Part shown: piece after piece, positions 1 to 11,113 of the stretch
Position numbering within the stretch: the stretch's first letter is position 1
How the letters are laid out: each line of letters begins with the position of its first letter
Assembly: GCA_910890315.1 (NCBI GenBank)
Contig: CAJVGD010000029.1
Location: forward strand, 1-64,000
Length of the DNA: 64,000 bases
Source of the DNA: Serendipita indica DSM 11827
Lineage: Eukaryota > Basidiomycota > Agaricomycetes > Sebacinales > Serendipitaceae
Direction of reading: 5' to 3'
The notes under the pieces: model-generated
What the model was told of the DNA's origin: nothing
Database searches by the model: none
Seen by the model: the letters and a program-made list of their open reading frames with translations, nothing else
Position numbers and translations under genes: made by a program

Positions 1-1
1 T

Positions 2-193
2 GGACTTTGTCGTGTGGAGCATAGCTTGATGGATTTGCGGGCGCCGAAGGGCCCTAAGATGTTTAAAAACATGGCACGGCCGAGTGAAAACCATTCGAAT
101 AATGAGGTGCTCCAACCGAATTGGCATAAGGATTGGAATCCAGAGGGATATGAGACGTACTTCCTCGGGCACGGACACTATGTGCTCCGCTGA
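2..193 (+). CDS. 3' end of an unidentified gene (partial)
   Basis: An open frame enters from the left edge and closes with TGA at 191-193, giving 63 residues. It is rich in His, Asn and Trp and ends Y-F-L-G-H-G-H-Y-V-L-R. No stop interrupts it and codon use looks ordinary, so it reads like the last exon of a gene whose body lies left of the window. I do not recognise the family. It could also be a chance open stretch. Confidence 0.35.
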   Translation, partial: GLCRVEHSLMDLRAPKGPKMFKNMARPSENHSNNEVLQPNWHKDWNPEGYETYFLGHGHYVLR

Positions 194-690
194 ATAAACC
201 CTAATGACTCGCCCGTGCCTGAACAATAACATATGTGAACGGGAAATAAGAAGAATTTCCCGTGGATCGTGATCAGACAAGTGTTTAGATGTTTAGATAA
301 TAAAATCGACTAGACTACAAAGTCGAGGTATTTGGTTTGGTAGTTCAACTTCCACTAACAAGGTCGCTCAACCTTGGCTTACTCTTGTGTAGGGAGCCGA
401 GAGGGGATGCAGGGAAGTTTTTATAAATTAATCAAGGAAACTACTGTCAGCAAGTCGTTCGCCAGGGCGGTCGAGGACAACGGCCAGTGGCTAACAGACA
501 AAACACACACACTGCCGCTGTCAAATGCCTGCTGCGAGGAACAAGAAATCATTAAATCGAATAATCACACAGTCTGGATTTCCCAGCAAACCAACCGTTC
601 TTGGCTCGGCCGGCCACCCCACCCCGAAGGGGCCGTGCCTCCAGTGCTGCTCTCACGATCGGCGATGTCAGTCTAGAGTTGATATCCGTC
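194..690. other. intergenic, no gene seen
   Basis: About 500 bases with only short overlapping frames in several phases that show no domain or signal peptide. I see no repeat or promoter I can name before the tRNA-like repeat that begins near 691. Confidence 0.5.
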
Positions 691-828
691 CGTGGGAAAC
701 GATAACGCCGCATTCGCACCGATTTAGTCATAGGCTATTGTGCCTCTTTTCCCTCTAACGCACTCTATGGCATCCTCGTCGGCAGGGTTCGAACTACCAG
801 GTGAGCCACTCTATACACCGGAGCTGTT
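691..828 (-). repeat. dimeric tRNA-like short repeat, copy 1 (diverged)
   Basis: Read on the minus strand, this segment carries two pol III B-box-like sequences (GTTCGAACC near 790 and GGTGCGAAT near 717), each preceded by A-box-like bases, and it aligns over its whole length with 51741-51910. The shared parts include the start CGTGGGAAA (plus strand), the block TTTTCCCTCTAA and the second module around 770-820. It has no usable anticodon arm, so it is not a working tRNA. I infer a tRNA-derived SINE-like family; the copy at 51.7 kb is better preserved. Confidence 0.55.
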
Positions 829-1027
829 AGATACGATAAAGCAAAGCAGAAAATATAGCATAGTGAGAGGAGATGTGCCGTCGTAAGCAGAGGCGACTTG
901 TGGACCACAGCTTTGAGGCTACTGTACTCCCACGATACACGACACCGATGTCACGGAACAAGAATAAGATGACGTCGAGATTGAAGCGAAGTCGTTCAAA
1001 CGGCATGACTATTCATTCTTCACTTGA

Positions 1028-1416
1028 GGGTTCGACATTGAAGGCGGTAAGCGCGCGCTCATTTAAGCTGGTAGATCCTGTTCCTTCGCGCGCCCAACTG
1101 CATGAACATTTCAGGGGGGAGAATTCAACACAGAGTACCGAAGAGTACAGCTACATGGACGGCATCCGGACTAGCCGAGGACTAGCACTTATCCTATCAC
1201 CAAAGCTATGCACAGGTCTAGTCCTTTGAGAGAAAAGAATGTCACCATCGTACATCTAGTGATGTGAGTCCGAGGCGATTGAAGGCGTCTTGTGTCTATA
1301 AAGAGCACCTGCTCGTCAAGCACCCACTCCTCAGACTGGTTCTCAACTTTCCCTTTCAACTTTCATATCTTCATTTCTACCCCTTTTCTTCATCTTCTTT
1401 TCGTATCTTGTTCAGC
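1028..1416 (+). promoter_or_regulatory. promoter and leader of His-heptad gene 1
   Basis: A TATAAAG box lies at 1297-1303, 120 nt before the start codon, followed by the family leader with GACTGGTTCTCAACTTTC. Farther up, 1028-1107 matches (inverted) the GC-rich block found upstream of members 2, 3, 4, 5, 7 and 8. Conservation across copies is direct; a regulatory role is inferred. Confidence 0.6.
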
Positions 1417-1881
1417 ATGCGCTTCGGATTCTTCGCCATAATTTTTGCTGCATCCGCTCTTCTGGTGTCCGCTACTCCGGTCCCTAGGTGAGTTTGGACA
1501 CGAGAAGGGGACGAGAATGCCTCCTTATACATCCTTTTCATCCAGAATCGATCACCATGTGGAGCATGCACATCACCAAGCACAGGCAGACCACCATCTA
1601 CAGCAAGCAGAAACCCACCTGGGTCATGCAGAGACACATGCAAATCATATCCACGCGGCAGAACAAAAGTGAGTACGCGAGTCAAATCATGAAATGTGCC
1701 GAAGAATGTGGATTGACAATGAGATAGTGGTAACCAACAGCTCGCTGCGGCACACCAGGTTCATTACGATCATCATATGCAACAAGTGGATCATCATACG
1801 AACCTTCATCAGGAACACCAAGCCCAGGCTGACTACCATGCTCGGTTTATTCACCATCGGAGCATAGACGAGTTGGATTAG
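1417..1881 (+). CDS. His-heptad small secreted protein, member 1
   Basis: Three exons: 1417-1487, 1546-1668 and 1728-1881, both introns phase 2 with GTGAGT donors; the product is 115 residues. Exon 1 is a signal peptide (M-R-F-G-F-F then a hydrophobic run to S-A-T-P-V-P). Exons 2 and 3 are helical and histidine-rich, with His every seven residues (for example H-H-Q-A-Q-A-D-H-H-L in exon 2 and H-Q-A-Q-A-D-Y-H in exon 3), and the chain ends R-S-I-D-E-L-D. The second intron ends in the family's conserved GACAATGAGATAG. Exons 2 and 3 share an H-Q-x-Q-A-D-x-H core, so they are probably an old internal duplication. Family and function are unknown to me; secretion is inferred. A metal- or pH-sensitive helix is the idea the His stripe suggests. 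Intact. Confidence 0.75.
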
Positions 1882-4789
1882 AGGAGATATTAGTTAGTGT
1901 CGAAAATATAACGGAATTTGTGCATGAGAATATCTGGCAGAAGCCTGTATACTATGGCCGATGTTGCGTCTTGTCAAGTGGGTCATGGTCATTGTAAAGG
2001 ATTTGATATGTGAACGCGAGATCAACGACAATTTCATTCGCAGCTAGACATACGCGCCAAAGGGTTGCTATTATTGGCGTTTTGAAATGCTCCAGGCCCA
2101 ATAACCGAGAGCTAGAGAGCGTAATCACGGTCAGGAGACGCATACCTCGCCAAGCCAAGGATGTCCGCAGTCAGTATGAGGATAGGTTTCGGACCATGAT
2201 TGCGTCGCCGTAGTACTACAAAAGAAGTCCCCAGCTGTGAACAGTAACTCGAGTATGAGGACCGACTCAGAATGAGAAATCTAGACAGCGATATATGTTA
2301 TAGAGAGTGGCGACGAGACGTACGACGTGATCTACTAGTGGTCGAGCCTTGAGAGCGAATACGATAAACAAGAAAAGAGGCAGTCTCCAGATTATGTTGG
2401 ACTCGCCGCCCTATCGCTCGCTCATACAGGCCAACGACTAAGACCATTAGACATGTGGGTACCAAGTTGGCCGACAGGATCAAAACACCCTCATATGGAA
2501 CGCAACGCGAAACGAGATGCTCGGTTCAACTCCCACCCCTGTTAGCGCAGTGTCTGGAATATCGTCATTCCATCCCACAGTCCCCTTGCGTGCGTGCGTA
2601 TCTAATTACCGCTGATCCTCCTTCTATTGAGCCTCCCTCTTCATGGCTGAGCTCTTTGGTAGCCGCGCCTGAAGATAAGAAGTTCACTCACTCGCCTCAT
2701 TAGAACCCCTGCAGTGGACACTAGCACTAGAGAATCGTGTAATAGCACGCAGGACTTTTTGAGTGGAGGCGCTGCTGGTCGTCAAGTTGACGGTGGGTCG
2801 GTCGAGTGTAGTGAAAATTCCTGGAGCCCAATCGAAGGATGTAACTACGGGGACAGTGTCGTACTGAGCAGCTGGTAGTGGCTTTACCATGCGCCAAGAG
2901 TGCACAAACGTCGAAGAACATGGAATGGGCAGGTGAAAGGTGTACATATGCTGGGATATTCCGGAGATCCAATTCCAGCTGTCGGATAAGAAGAGCAAAA
3001 CTCGCGTGAGCGTGGAATTCAAATGGCCTATCTGTACTTGAAGAATGACAGAGATGAACAGAAAGTCAGGTAAATCTTGTGAACCATAATCCTCTTGAGG
3101 GACACTCGTGATTCAACTTGGATCCGCCGACAATCTCCGTACCGCGGCGGAGCTGAGAAACCCACCACGTGCGCTGTTATGTCAGGAACGGCATAACATA
3201 ACAAGCATGCCCGAAAGGCAGATCCTGCAGATCCGGCACAGCCATCGGAGCGACCGACAGCCACCAACCGCGAGGCACCGACTCACGTCACTAATGCCCT
3301 TGCCCTACACCTTCCATCTTCTACACGCTTCCGCATGGCTCCGATAATTTAAAACCTTCCGACCGCCTTCAGAAGCAGACAGCTTTGACCTCTTGTCTGC
3401 CTTCTGAAGGTATGCTCCTATTTTCATGCGACTATGTACAGTAACTAACTAAATATACTTGTCTGCCTTCTGAAGGTTGAGACCTGACGTAATCGCTCTG
3501 GCCTCCGAGAGTCGAGGCTTAGGCTCACGCGTATACCACTTGTGAAATGTTATAGTTGACCATATCTCTCGCTCTTCATCTAAAGATGCTTTGGATGCGA
3601 CCCCTCTTCTCGACCAACGATTCGATTACTTCATTCGAATAGAGCCTCTGGGTGAGTTGATCTGTATATCTCAAAATACACGAAATGACTGCTGCTCTCG
3701 CTTGCGTTCTCTCGCTCGCCTCTGTGTCCAGTGTCACACTCGCTACCGTGAATGTCTCGCCGCTAACGCACTATGTTGACTCTCTTGCGACAGCTAGACC
3801 TCTCACACTCATGGAAATATCAGGTTATTCATGCGTCATAGCACTCCCTCCTAGAGCTGACTCTTCCTGGAGTGCTAGCGCTAGAACTGGGCCCCAGTGC
3901 ATGGAATTGACCTCTGTGCCCGTCATCACATTTGCTTGGAAGGCAAGTTTGGTCGTATTCTGGTGGTAGTTACAGCGTTAACTGAGGAGTTGTCGAGATG
4001 GAGCTAACCCTTGGACTCGATACGCCTGAAACTGAAACGTTTGCTGGATTCAACTACCTCCTTGAATACTATCTTCCTCAAGACTGGGGCTACTGTGTCG
4101 TCTAGAGGCACTCTTTGCTCGACCTCGAGGGTATAGAGCACTAAGAGCACCCCCTCTTGTGGGACCAGCTCTCCAGGTAAGGATCTATGTTATTTTTGTC
4201 ACATTTATCCCATCTCCCCTCCATTTTATGGTCAAGTAGGTCGCTCTTCCTCTCGTAACCCGTCACGGATGCTCAAATGTAGGTAGTGCAGAGGTCAAGG
4301 ATCCACGGGACGTCTGGTGAGCTACTCAAAATTTCGCCAAGTTTCTTCTCTGGCCTGTATATGTCCGTGCCGCTGGCTCGACGTGCGAGTTTTCAAATAG
4401 TGAACGTGCTAGTCTCTCGCAGATTGTGAGACTAGCTGACCCCTATTTAGCGTGGAATTCGAAGCGATTGGCAATGATAGAGCATGTGTACATATTGTCG
4501 TGAAATTGATTCGCTGCCCCGTCTGCAAGGCGCGATTCATATCATGAAAGTCTCAAGATTGGCAAGGTCACTATGGAGTCATTCAGGAAGATAAGCCGAA
4601 AGAACCATCACTGCGAAGTATAGTGTAGCAAGAGGAAGTGCCTTGTCGTAAACGGATGGGAATGAATATTGGCAACAACCTCTAGGATGCTCCCACGGTA
4701 TGCGCGCGCTACGCTATGTGATGATCATTGGGTTGGGTTGAGAATGAAGCGGAAAAGGTGTGAATATTCAATATCTGCTTTGTGTTTGA
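1882..4789. other. intergenic between members 1 and 2
   Basis: About 2.9 kb with scattered short frames on both strands but no gene I can support. The only distinct structure is the palindrome and repeated 20-mer at 3362-3477 (listed separately). One frame at 3685-3969 begins like a signal peptide but has no partner exons or family support. Confidence 0.5.
3362..3477. repeat. hairpin-forming inverted repeat with an extra direct copy
   Basis: The 20-mer CTTGTCTGCCTTCTGAAGGT occurs exactly at 3392-3411 and again at 3458-3477, 66 bp apart. Its near-perfect reverse complement lies at 3362-3381, so the first pair can fold into a stem of about 18 bp with a loop of about 10. It lies in gene-free DNA and could be the end of a small mobile element or an ordinary duplicated fold-back. 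Confidence 0.6.
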
Positions 4790-5164
4790 CATTTCGGCAG
4801 TGAGCACTCATTCGGTCCACCGGATCCTGCTCCAATGTGCGCACTGCATTGGCCTAGGCCCATGAACTTATCGGACCTTTCAATTAGACATGGGGATGAG
4901 CGAGTTAGGCGAACATAGCTTACAGCTACTTGGACGGTATCAAGGCTAGCGCTTACTACCAAAGTGATGCGCGCGTCTAGTGGAAAGGATGACACCATTG
5001 TATATTTGGCGATGTAGGTCTGCGGTGGGATGGATGCGGCTTGTCCTATAAAGGGTGCCTCCTTGTTTAAACACCCACTGGTCAGAGCTGGTTCTCAACT
5101 TTCACTTTCGTCTTTCACTTCTCTTTTCTATACCTTCTCAGCTTCTCTTTGCAACCTGTTCAGA
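4790..5164 (+). promoter_or_regulatory. promoter and leader of His-heptad gene 2
   Basis: TATAAAG sits at 5047-5053, 118 nt before the ATG, followed by the shared leader with GGTTCTCAACTTTC. The upstream block at 4790-4860 matches the inverted GC-rich block of the other members. Confidence 0.6.
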
Positions 5165-5658
5165 ATGCGCATCGGTTTCTTTGCTGCACTTTTTGCCGGA
5201 TCCGCTCTCATAGCATCAGCCTCTCCAGTCCCTACGTACGTCCGGACGCCAGGAATGTGTGTAGATACTAAATTAAATTCCTCTTTTATTCAGGCCGTTG
5301 GATGCATACGCAATGCACCGTACCATGCGAGATCACCACCAAGGAGAGGCAGACTATCATCTATTCGCAGCAGGGCACCACGCAAGCCGTGCACAGTCTA
5401 ATGCCGCCAAATACCGAGCGGCACAGCGGAGGTTTGTGTCCAAATCTAGTCATGAAATAGGCTTATAAAAGAACCATGCACTGACGATGAGATAGGGGCG
5501 ACCGGCGCCGTGCTCGCAATCACCAGCTCCTACACGACCACCATGTACGACAAGGGAATTCTCATCTCCGCTTCCACGAATATCACCAGGGCCAGGCTGA
5601 CATTCATGCTTCACATCTTCCTCCTGGCCAGCGTCGGAGCATAGACGAGTTAGATTAG
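5165..5658 (+). CDS. His-heptad small secreted protein, member 2
   Basis: Three exons at 5165-5235, 5294-5431 and 5496-5658 with two phase-2 introns give 123 residues. Exon 1 is a signal peptide (M-R-I-G-F-F ... S-A-S-P-V-P). Exon 2 keeps His or a substitute at seven-residue spacing, with H-H-Q-G-E-A-D-Y-H-L, and exon 3 has His at five successive heptad positions and contains Y-H-Q-G-Q-A-D-I-H. The end is R-S-I-D-E-L-D. Intron 2 ends GACGATGAGATAG. It is in tandem with member 1, same strand, 3.3 kb downstream, and the following gene is the PC-esterase only 213 bp away. Intact. Function unknown; exported by inference from the signal peptide. Confidence 0.75.
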
Positions 5659-5871
5659 GTGCCGCGCTGGCTGTGTAGTATACAGAGACAAGCATTGTAG
5701 GCGGCGTCGGGTGGGGTTGGCAAGTCTATTCTCGACCCAACTACAGCGGAGTCTATATCTCTCGCATCGATTTCTTCGCTGAAAATCAACAAGTATTACA
5801 TTCACGAAAAAATAATATTCACTTGACGGTAGTCACCTTTCTCTCACGTTGTCTCAACTTGTCTCTCAGCA

Positions 5872-7620
5872 ATGTCGTTGGGTTCCAGACGGCTGAGCTC
5901 ACATCTCATTCAACTCATCGCGCTAATTACGTTTATTTGGGTGCTTCTCCTCGCCTCTCTGTGGACATTTCATGCCGATACTGTCCGTGCCGTGATCCCG
6001 TTGGACAAATTTACTGCTTGGCCATCATACGATCCGGTTGATTCTGCAAAAGAAGATCGCATCCAACTCTTGCAAGTCGGAGACGCTTCTCCGACTCGTC
6101 TCGCTCTCTCATCTGGCCGGTGGCAGTCCAACCCGGCCCACCAAAATCTCTCCCTGCAGTGGACAGATGCTTCCTCGAGGTACAACTGTTGGAGTGAATC
6201 TGAGCTTCACCCTAAAGGAAGCGGCGTTCGACGATCGCAAGACATAGACGCTTGGGACTGGATGAAAGGAGATGGAGAACCATTAGAAGACTGGAGTGTT
6301 GAAAGGTTTGTTATCCGAGGGCTGCAGAGTCGATTTGGGTACTTTATGGTCGGCGGTATGTACCTCCACGTTTCCTCACGGAAAAATTGCTGACGAACGA
6401 GCGAATTAGACTCTCTCACTGACGGCATCTTCGTCGCCCTCCATCGAATGCTCTGTGAACCAAATCCAACCTCTCATCCATTGGCACTTGAACGGACCTA
6501 TGGTCATGGTCCCGTTAGATGGAAGCATGCTACCGGTCCCGAGGTCTATTACAACAATCTTACCCTCAATATGGCTCATTCGCTCGGTAAAGCTCTTCTT
6601 GAACGACACGACAGCGCAGTAGATGGAAAGGGAGAGAAAGAAGATGAATTACTCGGGAAGATTCCTCGCCAACGCTTCTTCGAGCCCATTGTCAGATTCG
6701 TACGCAACTCAAATCTCGCCAGTGAGGAAGAAATGGAAGAAATTCTGATCGAGGGATTGGGCATCGTAAGCCTTGTTTTGATACAACCTCCCTAACCACA
6801 CTGATGATTCATTGCAGCCACTCGATTGGACAATCCAGCTGCGAACCTTGGCTCCGTGGAGGGAATACCTTGCATCGTATGCCGACTACGATGGATGGGA
6901 TGGCGAGAAGGTTCGATTTTCTAGCTATCTGATCGCCCGTTGCCGATTTGTCATAGGCAGGAATCGTGCTCATTAATACTGGCCCCCATTGGGAGCCAGA
7001 TCGCTTCAAGCCAAGTACAGAGGCTCAGATGCAACTGGCCTACAACCTTACAGTACGATCTCTTATCACCCCGGAATCAAACTCGAACAGTTATAGATGC
7101 AAAAAGTCTACGAATCACTTTCAGCGCTCCCAAGCACTTTGGACCTCCGGATTCTCTACCGCTCCACTCTTCCAGGTCACAAAGATTGCGAGAAGAAGCT
7201 TTATCCAGTGACAAAGTATGACGACGCCGCAGTACATCCGACAGGACCTTTCACTGGACCTTACCATTGGCATTGGTTCCCCCAGTACAACGATGTGGCG
7301 CGAGAGCTTTGGGGCCGCGGCCGGTGGAGCGTACGATCCAAGTCTCGGTCAACGATAGAGGACAAATGGGAGAGACGACATCTCTCACAAGATTCTTGGG
7401 GAAGTGGCATCGTCACTGACTATTGGGATGTGTGGAATCTGGCGGCAACGAGACCAGACGCCCATGTTGCTTGGGCGAACAGGTTCATGGACTGCCTACA
7501 CGTGAGTTATGATCGCCTCTATTTGCATCATCGATAACTGTCTAACAGTGGTGCTCTGGTGGTGTCTATGCTTGGGTAGCGAGGGCGTGGTGGCACACCA
7601 TCGTTCAAGAAGGACTCTAG
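5872..7620 (+). CDS. PC-esterase-like (TBL/SGNH-type) membrane protein
   Basis: Six exons: 5872-6355, 6410-6765, 6818-6910, 6957-7052, 7097-7501 and 7549-7620; all junctions are GT-AG and in phase, for 501 residues. Residues about 10-33 form one membrane anchor, typical of type II Golgi proteins. The serine motif V-G-D-S-L-T-D is created across intron 1. The C-terminal half has G-P-H-W, an L-P-G-H-K-D-C stretch, and D-C-L-H-W-C as the Asp-His motif. GDS plus D-x-x-H is the hallmark of the PC-esterase family (trichome birefringence-like), whose plant members move or remove acetyl groups on wall polysaccharides. The same chemistry in this fungus is inference; the family call is fairly firm. It starts 213 bp after His-heptad gene 2, same strand. 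No sign of decay. Confidence 0.7.
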
Positions 7621-7764
7621 AGGCAATATTTCTGCGTTTCTGTACCTAAAGACTATAAACTCCAAACTTTCTTGAGGCCATCGTCATCAGTGTCCTCCCG
7701 TTTCGGAATGTGGGGATTACTTTGTTCACTTCCTCAATTGTGGACGAATTGAAGCGGGAGTTGT

Positions 7765-8731
7765 AGTAAATCCTCTGCGTCATTATGTCAAAATCATACT
7801 GTACTGTACACTACGGATTGCTTGGCCGCGCTGCAGTAGCATTGATTGCCTTGAGTTCGTCATGAGAATTTTTCTAGCATTCTCCTAATGCATGTCCACG
7901 CCTACAGTAGTTACACGCGAGTGACTTGGCAGCTCCTGTACGCTCCTTCTAGCATCCGACCTTGGGGTTCGGATGTTGAGATTGTGGCGTGCCCGACGTG
8001 GATTGGGTACCGGACGCAAAATCGAGTAGTCTTGAAAAGGAAACGCGACTAATGTAGAAGTCACGGACCATCATTGGCGAAAGTTTCGCTTCGTCCGTTT
8101 CGAGGTTGAGCGCCTGCAGCTCAACTACCTCCCATGACGATCCCCGATGAGAGACACTTGTGATCATATACATGGCTAGGATGGGATCCGGCAATGCCAT
8201 CTTCTGCAATCCCAACCTAGCATTTGCGTTGATCATGTCATTGAAATGTTGAATGAGCTCATCGACGGTACGTCCGTGAAAGTCAGTTTTGCAGACAGTC
8301 TTGTACAAGGCCATAACGATCTCCTTTGGCTCATACTTGGCTTTGAGACGGTCCCAGCGTGCCATTGCAGTGTCAAGTGATTCGATTTCCCGTACAATTG
8401 CATCTTCCGTGCCGTCTTCGAGAAAGATCTTTGCGGCCTTGTCGTTCATGATCCAGGCTTCGAGTGCTCTGGTGTCGGCGGCGTCTACGTCTAGCGGATC
8501 TATCGGATCACGTGGTCTAAATGCTTTCCCAGAGACGTATTTCCACAAATAAATCTCTTGTAGAGACCCTTTCATCTTGTTGGCCCATGATCCGTATCCT
8601 GTACCGTTAAACTTGATGATTCCTCGAGAGGTGAAGGCCATTTCGATAGTATAGGTCATTTGAAAGCCTTTATCAGATCTCAAAAGTCTGATACTATAGC
8701 AAAACGAGTGGAAAAGCGAAGTAAACAACAA
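7765..8731 (-). mobile_element. fossil Ty1/copia gag
   Basis: The minus strand encodes a copia-type gag: an N-terminal region with F-N-G-T-G-Y-G-S-W and K-M-K-G-S-L, a middle with W-D-R-L-K-A-K-Y, and beyond it a CCHC zinc-knuckle (C-x2-C-x4-H-x4-C). This matches the UBN2/gag-polypeptide type of LTR copia elements. No integrase, reverse transcriptase or clear LTR is visible nearby, so only a fragment remains. It is broken, with a small number of breaks. Long readable stretches suggest a moderately recent insertion. Confidence 0.7.
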
Positions 8732-8949
8732 AGTGGCCTGCGTTGGTAGTGATAACGGCGTCGCCGAATCGATAAGAAAGATTTCAGTCGCGCTATTTGC
8801 GAATTTAAAGTAGATTTTACCTGGATATCTGAGTACCAGACGAGTCCTTCGGAATCTATCGTCTACAGGGCGTTAGGTAAAGCATCGTCGGAAGCGCATA
8901 AACTACCAAACGGTCAAAGTACGTGCGCTATCGTGGATATGGGCCCCGG

Positions 8950-9140
8950 GCGACCCCGCAAAACCACTCAAGTGGATGTAGTGCTGGTGGCGTGGTCAGC
9001 AAGCTAGCGCTGCCACCTGCGAGAGGCTTTGATTCGAGACCAGAAACACTCAAGGAGAGGCCGGTGAGTACTGACGTAGTGCAGGCTAAGCCGTGGCGAT
9101 CACTAGAGAAACCCCATTTACAAGGACGCTGATCCAAAAG
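8950..9140 (+). repeat. tRNA-derived SINE-like sequence
   Basis: The plus strand holds an A-box-like stretch (TGGCGTGGTCAGC, 8988-9000 region) and, about 50 nt on, a B-box-like stretch (TTGATTCGAGACC, near 9030). The spacing and the hairpin around GGTGGC/GCCACC fit a tRNA-derived SINE head. No poly-A tail or target duplication is obvious. A weaker relative with TTCGAGACC may lie at 56380-56450 on the minus strand. Confidence 0.4.
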
Positions 9141-9333
9141 ATGACATTGAAGTGACTACCTTTGTGTGACGGATGTGAAACCAACTATTATTCATCCTCT
9201 TTCAGCGCAGAAACCAGCTCATAGTGACCATCCCTACACACGAGAAACCATAAAGACTTGGGTACATTAACGTCTCTGCAAAATATTTTCATGCACAAAT
9301 TAGGGCTATATTTTCGACATTAAACTTATTTCT

Positions 9334-9793
9334 CTAATCCAACTCGTCTATGCTCCGAGGAAGCCGAGTGCGCGAGGGGTCATGATTCAGATGGCTCTGG
9401 TGATGTCTGAGATGTTCTTTCGCCTTTTTTATATGGTAAAAAGATTTCTGTAGGTGATACGTCTTGCGTTTGTGGTTGCCACTATCTCATTGTCAGCGCC
9501 TGATTCTTCCGCATATATCATGAACGCACCTTTCTCCTGCTTCTTTGGCACGCTGAATATGCTTGCCTGCAAGACTTATGTGGCGCAATGCCTCGACTCG
9601 ATGGCGAGATGCATCGTTATTGTGACTTTGAACATTCGCACCGTGCACCGCGTCATGGTCGGCAGGGTTAAACGAGAAAGGCTAGGTGAGTGTTTCAGTG
9701 TACCCCTCGCATTTGAGATTACTTAGGGAGCGGAATAGCCGACGCCAAGAGAGCAGACAAGGTAAGGAGTATCGCAATAAAACCAACGCGCAT
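9334..9793 (-). CDS. His-heptad small secreted protein, member 3 (possibly broken)
   Basis: Exon 1 is 9793-9723 (signal peptide M-R-V-G-F-I ... S-A-I-P-L-P), the middle exon ends at 9530, and exon 3 is 9481-9334, ending R-S-I-D-E-L-D. The middle exon shows five histidines exactly seven residues apart and an Ala stripe at the same period; exon 3 has four more with H-L/H-I pairs. Intron 2 ends with GACAATGAGATAG. The difficulty is intron 1: the obvious acceptor (CACCTAG) leaves the middle exon one base out of frame, and the only other in-phase AG lies inside the conserved His region. Either one base was lost, in life or in the assembly, or a late acceptor is used. Upstream DNA is most like that of member 4. 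Confidence 0.6.
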
Positions 9794-10230
9794 GGTGGAT
9801 AAGCTACGGAGAGAAGAAGAAAAAGAATACGAGAGAATAAATGAAGGTTGAAAGTGAAAGTTGAGAACCAGTCTGTGGAATGGGCGGTTTATAAGGAAGG
9901 ACGTGCTCTTTATATGCATGAGCAGCCGTCAGGCCAACAAAGACTTACATCACAAGATAAACATTATTTCCTCCCTAAAGCACTAGACGCGCGTGTCCCT
10001 TTGGTAATTAGCGCTAGCCTTTTTATCGGCTAGTTTGGATGCAGTCCAGGTAGTTGTAACCGCCTATATCGCCCACATTTATCTCTTTAATTCATGTTTG
10101 AAAAGTTTCATCGTCCCGGACCAGTGCAGCGCGCGCATCGGAACAGGATCTGGCGGACCGTCGAATAAGCGCGCACTGTGGAAATGTCAAAACCGAAGGC
10201 AAATAATGAATAGTCGCACTTTCTACACTT
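9794..10230 (-). promoter_or_regulatory. promoter and leader of His-heptad gene 3
   Basis: The TATA box (TTATAAA on the minus strand) is at 9888-9894, 100 nt before the start, with the leader GACTGGTTCTCAACTTTC. The distal block 10117-10200 carries GACCAGTGCAGCGCGCGC, identical in gene 4, followed by a shared AACAGGATCTGGC. Confidence 0.65.
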
Positions 10231-11113
10231 CATCCTGAGCCGAACCGCCTGATCGTCCATAGCGTAGCATGCGCATACCGTGGGAGCATCCTCAAAGCTG
10301 CTGTCAACAATTTACATGCGTTCACGAAACAAAACTATGGCGGTGGCGTCACTTGGAATCTTCTGACAGGTCAAGTGTTGAAGAGGAGTCGGAGAGACAA
10401 CGAGGGGGACGCGACGATGACCAGCCGAAAAGGATCTGTTCGGGGTCGGATATTCCAAGGTTCGTTGTTTGTTTGGTTGCGTCAGCTACACTAATAAGGG
10501 GTAGGGCGTGGGAACAAACAGAGCGGCGATGAGGATTAGGATCTTTGGGTTGACTCCGTGACAGACACCTCTCGCTCCCTACAACGTCTCCATGCTGCCT
10601 CTCTCGGCTAATAGCTCCAGAGATCTCGAAAATCTTGAGGCCTTCAACCAGTCACAAGTGAAACTGATCCGCATCATCGAAGCTATGATGTAATACGCTT
10701 TAGGGGTGGGGGAGTGAGTCGATTTCCACGAGGGTATGTACACATGTTCTATGTTTGTCAAGCATTGCCAATTCTACACAAAAGAGGGGGTTAATTAGTT
10801 CCACAATCCGCGAGAAGCTAGCACGCTTACTGTTCGAGAACTCGCACGTCGAGCCAGCAGCATGGAGCAGAACGACTGGGCGAAATGTTGAATATCTAAC
10901 AGGACGTCGAGTTTATCCCTTGACCTTCACACTATATTCGAGCTTGAGCACCCGAAACGGGCCTTGAAGAAACGAGTGACCTCCTTGACCGTGAAGTGAA
11001 GGGGAGGCGAGTCGAAAAGTGACGTGGGTCACCCACTGCGCAGCAGCATTCGCATATCTGACCAAATCGTTTCATGTATAACATCTAATGCGTTTGGGAT
11101 GATGGGAAAATGC
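10231..11113. other. intergenic between members 3 and 4
   Basis: About 880 bases. The first 100 continue the duplicated upstream DNA of member 3 (CGTCCATAGCG, GAGCATCCTCAAA, also seen upstream of member 4). Beyond that I see only short frames without domains. Confidence 0.5.

Noticed and set aside
3685-3969. A 94-residue frame with a hydrophobic, signal-like start
   Set aside because: No intron pattern, promoter, Cys pattern or relatives in the window; many frames of this size occur by chance.
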